From positions 1 through 9,333 of the forward strand of contig VBOK01000076.1 of NCBI GenBank assembly GCA_005877565.1: DNA of 9,333 nucleotides. The letters run 5' to 3'. Source of the stretch: Nitrospirota bacterium (GTDB lineage Bacteria; Nitrospirota; Nitrospiria; Nitrospirales; NS-4). Below the pieces are notes generated by a model, which made no database searches, had not been told where the DNA came from, and saw nothing but the letters and a program-made list of their open reading frames with translations. Position 1 is the stretch's first letter, and each line of letters starts with the position of its first letter. A program made the translations under genes and the position numbers. Shown piece after piece: positions 5,571 through 9,333 of the stretch.

Positions 5571-5600
5571 TTGTTTTTGTCAAGTCGAATATGATATACT
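5571..5600 (+). promoter_or_regulatory. Probable sigma-70-type promoter of the XRE regulator gene
   Basis: A TTGTTT at 5571-5576 and a TATACT at 5595-5600 are separated by 18 bases within a markedly AT-rich segment. A short inverted repeat, ACTTG at 5569-5573 and CAAGT at 5581-5585, overlaps the -35 region and could also bind a regulator. The predicted start lies about 45 bases before the GTG start codon. The -35 is a poor match, so the exact boxes are uncertain. Confidence 0.4.
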
Positions 5601-5616
5601 TCTCAACAGGCGGAAA

Positions 5617-5635
5617 TAATTAACCAATCATAGTT
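5617..5635 (+). promoter_or_regulatory. Candidate operator 2 of the XRE regulator
   Basis: TAATTAACCAATCATAGTT matches operator 1 (read on the opposite strand) at 16 of 19 positions, with the first nine bases identical. It sits between the likely -10 box and the GTG start, where binding would block transcription, so negative autoregulation is the simplest reading. Its own dyad is degenerate, suggesting weaker binding than at site 1. Confidence 0.55.
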
Positions 5636-5653
5636 CATCATGGGGGGAGTCCA

Positions 5654-6505
5654 GTGGACGTTTCGTTAGTGATCAGGCAACGGCTGGAAGAATTGGGGCT
5701 TGAGCAGAGAGATCTCGCACGTGCCGCCCAAGTGACGGAATCCTACATTTCACAGCTGATGACTCAGAAGAAACTGCCCCCTGCGCCGGAGCGGACCGAT
5801 ATGTACGACAAGATGGGCAAATTGTTGAAGCTCCCGAACGGGGAACTTGCGAAGCTCGCGCACCTCCAGCGTCGGGAACAATTGAAGAAGAAATTGGGGG
5901 ACCCTCCCAGCCCCTTGTTTAAAGAAGTTCGCGAGTTGATTCTCGGCAAATGCAACCCCGACAAACAAACCGAAATACGCGCCATTTTTGAGAAGCAGCC
6001 CTTCGGCGAACTCGAACGCCTCGTCACCCAGAAACTGCTGGATGTCGTCAAGGGCCTTGCCAAACAAGAACTGGAAAATGAACCTTGGCTCCGCCGGGTC
6101 GCTCGACTCAGCCACCAAAGCTATGAACAGATACGGGTCATCGTGCTCGAGTTCCTGGACACGACTATCTTTACCCTGTCGAGCGAAAACTGCGTCTCTT
6201 TCTTTAATCCGCTCATTGAATCCTGGGACATTGACCTTGCGACTTTTGAGATGGAAATTGTCTTAAACCGTAGAGTGGCCCCAGTGCATTTGAAGAAATT
6301 CGAGTTTGTTGAAAGGGAGTCAGGAAAACCGTTGGACGAAGAGCCGGGGTTCAAGGAATTTCTTCGGGATACGTCCCTCAGCGGCGGGGCGACTGGCGAG
6401 GAAATCGAGTTTCTACGAAAGCTGCGCTTCAAGAAAAAACGGCCTACCCCACTCTATTATTACCGGGCATTACAGAACCTTAGAGACCCCCTTCATTTTC
6501 GGTAG
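5654..6505 (+). CDS. XRE-family transcriptional regulator with unknown C-terminal domain, 283 aa
   Basis: Residues 4-65 form a Cro/C1-type helix-turn-helix: VIRQRLEELGLEQRDLARAA leads into VTESYISQLMTQKKLP, the recognition-helix region. The segment NGELAKLAHLQRREQLKKKL probably links to the body. The remaining 200 or so residues are not a domain I recognise. They include FKEVRELILGKCNPDKQTEI, a helix-rich middle, LSSENCVSFFNPLIESWDID and a basic LRKLRFKKKRPTPLYYYRAL near the C-terminus. At 283 residues it is much longer than phage-type repressors, so a sensory or oligomerisation domain is likely. The start is GTG 5654 with GGGGGGAG directly upstream. The gene is divergent from the ABM gene and is followed after 31 bases by a small gene on the same strand. 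It is the obvious candidate to control the cluster and itself. Confidence 0.88.
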   Translation: MDVSLVIRQRLEELGLEQRDLARAAQVTESYISQLMTQKKLPPAPERTDMYDKMGKLLKLPNGELAKLAHLQRREQLKKKLGDPPSPLFKEVRELILGKCNPDKQTEIRAIFEKQPFGELERLVTQKLLDVVKGLAKQELENEPWLRRVARLSHQSYEQIRVIVLEFLDTTIFTLSSENCVSFFNPLIESWDIDLATFEMEIVLNRRVAPVHLKKFEFVERESGKPLDEEPGFKEFLRDTSLSGGATGEEIEFLRKLRFKKKRPTPLYYYRALQNLRDPLHFR

Positions 6506-6536
6506 TGGGGGATTGGTAAAGCATGGGAGGGCGAAT

Positions 6537-6701
6537 ATGTCGTCGATCAATATGCGCATACATCAGATTATCCAGCAGATCGTAAATGCCGAGGCACGAG
6601 TGAGCAATTCAAGGATGCCGGTTCATGTGCGCACTCGCGACTACTTGAACCAGGCCAAGAGTCTCTTATATCTGGCCGTAGCGGACGACGGCAAGGATTA
6701 G
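6537..6701 (+). CDS. Hypothetical small protein downstream of the regulator, 54 aa
   Basis: ATG 6537 follows GGGAGG with suitable spacing and opens a 54-residue frame. It begins MSSINMRIHQIIQQIVNAEA, continues with RVSNSRMPVHVRTRDYLNQA and ends in KSLLYLAVADDGKD. It looks like two amphipathic helices with a central basic patch. I recognise no family. Because it starts 31 bases after the regulator stop on the same strand, it is probably cotranscribed and could modulate the regulator. A longer in-frame reading back to 6306 exists but lies inside the regulator gene in another frame, so I reject it. Confidence 0.72.
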   Translation: MSSINMRIHQIIQQIVNAEARVSNSRMPVHVRTRDYLNQAKSLLYLAVADDGKD

Positions 6702-6737
6702 GAATCAAACTTTACCGGTACGGTCCGCCCGCGTTTC

Positions 6738-6765
6738 TTGCCCGTCTCAGCCCAGTGTGTTAGAT
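6738..6765 (+). promoter_or_regulatory. Possible leuS promoter
   Basis: TTGCCC at 6738-6743 and TTAGAT at 6760-6765 are 16 bases apart. If used, transcription would begin within a few bases of the GTG start of leuS, giving a leaderless or near-leaderless mRNA. No Shine-Dalgarno is visible ahead of that GTG, which fits. Both boxes are imperfect matches and the call is tentative. Confidence 0.3.
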
Positions 6766-6772
6766 TCGCCGC

Positions 6773-9333
6773 GTGGCGGAACAGCATTACAATCCTCAGC
6801 AGATCGAGGTGAAATGGCAGCGGAAGTGGGCTGAGCAGCAGACCTTCCGCGTGACCGAAGACTCCTCCCGTCCCAAGTTCTACTGCCTGGAGATGTTCCC
6901 CTATCCCTCCGGCCGCATCCACATGGGCCATGTGCGCAACTACGCCATCGGGGACGTGCTGGCCCGGTTCAAGACCATGCGAGGCTCCAACGTCCTGCAT
7001 CCGATGGGCTGGGACGCCTTCGGCCTGCCGGCGGAAAACGCGGCGATCGAACAGGGCGTGCACCCCGCGCAGTGGACCACCGAGAACATCCACTACATGC
7101 GGAACCAGTTGGAGCGCCTGGGCCTTTCCTACGACTGGAGCCGCGAGATCACCACGAGCGAGCCGGACTACTACAGGTGGAACCAGTGGCTCTTCCTCAA
7201 GTTTTACGAGAAGGGTCTCGCGTACAAGAAACGCTCCGCGGTGAACTGGTGCCCGAGCTGCGAGACCGTGCTCGCCAATGAGCAGGTGGAGGAAGGCCGC
7301 TGCTGGCGATGCGAGAGCGTGGTGGTCCAGAAGGAGCTGGAGCAGTGGTTCTTCCGGATCACGGCCTACGCCGAGGAGTTGCTGGCCGGCTGCGATCGGC
7401 TCCCCGCCTGGCCGGCGCGCGTGCTGACCATGCAGCGCAACTGGATCGGCAAGAGCGTCGGTGTGGAGGTGGACTTCCCGCTCGCCGAGCCGCTGCCTGA
7501 CCTGCCGGCGATCCGGATCTTCACCACACGCCAGGACACGATCTTCGGCGCGACCTTTATGAGCCTCGCGCCGGAGTCGCCGCTGGTCGAGCGGCTGATC
7601 GAGGGCCGCCCGGAGGCACAGGCCGTGCGGGAGTTCGTCGCGCGGGTCTCCCGACAGGACAAGGCGCTCCGGACCGCCGCCGACCGGGAGAAAGAAGGAG
7701 CCTTCACAGGCGCCTGCGCCGTGAACCCCTTCACGCTGGAGCCGATTCCGATCTGGGTGGCGAACTTCGTCCTGTACGAGTACGGGACCGGCGCGATCAT
7801 GGCGGTGCCGGCGCACGACCAGCGCGACTTCGAGTTCGCCAGCACGTACGGATTCCCGGTCCGGCTGGTTATTCAGAACCCGGAGGGCACGCTCCGCGAG
7901 CCGCTGGGGGCGGCCTACGAGGAGCAGGCGGGCACGCTGGTCAACAGCGGCCAGTTCTCCGGCCTCCCGGTGCCTGAGGGGAAGGAACGCATCGCCGACT
8001 TCATCGAGACCTGTGGCATGGGCGCCCGCACGGTGAACTACCGGCTCCGCGACTGGGGCATCTCGCGCCAGCGCTACTGGGGTACGCCGATCCCGATCAT
8101 CTATTGCCAGAAGTGCGGCACGGTGCCGGTCCCGGAAGCCGATCTGCCGGTGATGCTTCCCAAGGACGTGCCGTTCACCGGCAAGGGCGCCTCGCCGCTG
8201 GCCCAATCGGAAGCATTCGTGACGACGAAATGTCCAAAGTGCAAAGGTCCAGCCCGGCGCGAGACCGACACGATGGACACCTTCGTGGACTCCTCCTGGT
8301 ACTTCCTCCGGTACTGCTCGCCCCATGAAACGACGCGGCCGGTGGATCCCGCGAAGGTGGATCAGTGGATGGCGGTGGACCAGTACATCGGCGGGATCGA
8401 GCATGCGGTCCTGCATCTGCTTTACGCCCGCTTCTTCACCAAGGCCGTGCGGGACCTGGGGCTGGTGAAGGTTGACGAGCCGTTTACGAGCCTGCTGACG
8501 CAAGGCATGGTTTGCATGGAGACCTACCGCTGCGAGGAGCATGGCTGGCTGTTGCCGGCAGAAGTCAACAAGGACGGGTGGCGGTGCAAACAGTGCGGGA
8601 AGCCGGTCGAGCGCGGCCGCGTCGAGAAGATGTCCAAGTCGAAGAAGAACATCGTGGACCCCGAGCATTTGATCGCCAAGTACGGCGCAGACACGGCGCG
8701 ACTCTTCTCCCTCTTTGCGGCGCCGCCGGAGAAGGACCTGGAGTGGAGCGACGAGGGCGTGGAGGGAGCCTACCGGTTCCTGGGCCGCGTCTGGCGGCTC
8801 GTTCACGAGTTGGCTCCGCTCATCGGTCGTCAGCAGGTTTCTGAGGGCGCGCCTGCGGCTTCCGTAGCTGCGAGCTCTCGGGCGAGTAGCGTTACGATCG
8901 ACCTCAGAAGGCTCACGCATAAAACCATCAAGAAGGTCACAGACGATATCGAGCGGGAGTTCCAGTTCAACACAGCCATCGCGGCGCTGATGGAGTTCGT
9001 GAACGGGCTCTATAAGGTCGACACCAAACAGATGAAGGCAAAAGCCGATCTTTCGGCGATCCGCGAGGCAATCGAGACCTTGCTCATCCTGCTCACGCCG
9101 TTCGCCCCGCACATCGCGGAGGAGCTCTGGGCGGTGACCGGCCACGCGAAAGGTCTTGCCCATGAGCGCTGGCCTGTCTTCGATGCTGCCCTCCTCCAGG
9201 AGGACGTGCTGACAATCCCTATACAAGTCAATGGCAAGTTCCGCAGCAAGGTGACCGTCCCCGCCGACTGGAGCAAAGAGCAGGTGATCGCGGCGTCGAA
9301 AACTGATGCAAAGGTCGGGGAGTGGATCAAGGG
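6773..9333 (+). CDS. leuS: Leucyl-tRNA synthetase LeuS (3' end just off the right edge)
   Basis: The enzyme charges tRNA-Leu with leucine in the cytoplasm. Visible landmarks are the class I HIGH motif as HMGH at residues 50-53 within FPYPSGRIHMGHVRNY, GWDAFGLPAENAA soon after, and a Cys-rich zinc element (NWCPSCETVL then CWRCE). The CP1 editing domain carries TTRQDTIFGATFMSLAPESP and VPAHDQRDFEFA. DSSWYFLRY follows, and the catalytic loop is KMSKS at 619-623. The C-terminal tRNA-binding part includes LLTPFAPHIAEELW. About 853 codons are present, against roughly 860 residues in E. coli, so only a short tail is missing. GTG 6773 is the most upstream possible start because an in-frame TAG lies at 6761. 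An Ala/Ser-rich insert (residues about 690-710) is unusual but probably a surface loop. GC is high, as in pyrE. Confidence 0.97.
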   Translation, partial: MAEQHYNPQQIEVKWQRKWAEQQTFRVTEDSSRPKFYCLEMFPYPSGRIHMGHVRNYAIGDVLARFKTMRGSNVLHPMGWDAFGLPAENAAIEQGVHPAQWTTENIHYMRNQLERLGLSYDWSREITTSEPDYYRWNQWLFLKFYEKGLAYKKRSAVNWCPSCETVLANEQVEEGRCWRCESVVVQKELEQWFFRITAYAEELLAGCDRLPAWPARVLTMQRNWIGKSVGVEVDFPLAEPLPDLPAIRIFTTRQDTIFGATFMSLAPESPLVERLIEGRPEAQAVREFVARVSRQDKALRTAADREKEGAFTGACAVNPFTLEPIPIWVANFVLYEYGTGAIMAVPAHDQRDFEFASTYGFPVRLVIQNPEGTLREPLGAAYEEQAGTLVNSGQFSGLPVPEGKERIADFIETCGMGARTVNYRLRDWGISRQRYWGTPIPIIYCQKCGTVPVPEADLPVMLPKDVPFTGKGASPLAQSEAFVTTKCPKCKGPARRETDTMDTFVDSSWYFLRYCSPHETTRPVDPAKVDQWMAVDQYIGGIEHAVLHLLYARFFTKAVRDLGLVKVDEPFTSLLTQGMVCMETYRCEEHGWLLPAEVNKDGWRCKQCGKPVERGRVEKMSKSKKNIVDPEHLIAKYGADTARLFSLFAAPPEKDLEWSDEGVEGAYRFLGRVWRLVHELAPLIGRQQVSEGAPAASVAASSRASSVTIDLRRLTHKTIKKVTDDIEREFQFNTAIAALMEFVNGLYKVDTKQMKAKADLSAIREAIETLLILLTPFAPHIAEELWAVTGHAKGLAHERWPVFDAALLQEDVLTIPIQVNGKFRSKVTVPADWSKEQVIAASKTDAKVGEWIK

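Noticed and set aside
5454..5653. CRISPR-like or mobile-element terminal repeats in the AT-rich intergenic region
   Set aside because: Only two short repeats of each type are present with no regular spacers, transposase or target duplication; their positions fit operators better.
6306..6536. Upstream extension of the 54-residue protein
   Set aside because: The extension lies inside the regulator in a different frame, and ATG 6537 has its own Shine-Dalgarno.
6698..9226. A very long open frame of 842 codons on the minus strand
   Set aside because: It lies entirely opposite leuS, which has all its expected motifs. High GC and codon bias of leuS produce long antisense frames, and this product is rich in Arg, His and Leu with no recognisable domain.

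Overview
The window looks like a chromosomal segment from a GC-rich Gram-negative bacterium. A Nitrospirota (Nitrospira-like) host is my best guess, because it combines DUF2934, CsbD-like and FmdB-type small genes with a Sec-exported hypothetical protein and a GC-rich core. This is an inference from gene content, and I cannot exclude other GC-rich phyla. No rRNA, tRNA, CRISPR array, insertion sequence or integrase was seen.

Layout. (1) Positions 1-984, minus strand: the 5' part of a SagB/ThcOx-family nitroreductase-like oxidoreductase that runs off the left edge. (2) 1038-1613, plus: pyrE, orotate phosphoribosyltransferase, divergent from the oxidoreductase. (3) 1656-5453, minus: a close-packed file of ten small genes, most with a strong Shine-Dalgarno sequence. 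In transcription order they are an ABM-fold monooxygenase-like protein, a Sec-exported hypothetical, two soluble hypotheticals, a membrane protein, a 58-residue DUF2934 protein, an FmdB-type zinc ribbon, a CsbD-like protein, a single-domain GIY-YIG protein and a last hypothetical. A hairpin at 5079-5110 separates the ABM gene from the rest. (4) 5454-5653: a compact AT-rich divergent control region. (5) 5654-6701, plus: a 283-residue XRE-type regulator with an unrecognised C-terminal domain, followed by a 54-residue protein. (6) 6773 to the right edge, plus: leuS, leucyl-tRNA synthetase, almost complete.

The housekeeping flanks (pyrE and leuS) are clearly more GC-rich by eye than the 1.65-6.7 kb middle. 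The middle therefore reads as an accessory block between core genes. CsbD-like and DUF2934 proteins are associated with stress physiology, FmdB zinc ribbons have regulatory roles, and ABM-fold proteins often handle reactive small molecules. A general stress cluster under the divergent XRE regulator is a reasonable working model. The main support is a pair of 19-bp sites in opposite orientation (16 of 19 matching) on either side of the likely regulator promoter, plus a separate pair of direct repeats in the ABM leader. The joint function is not shown by the sequence.
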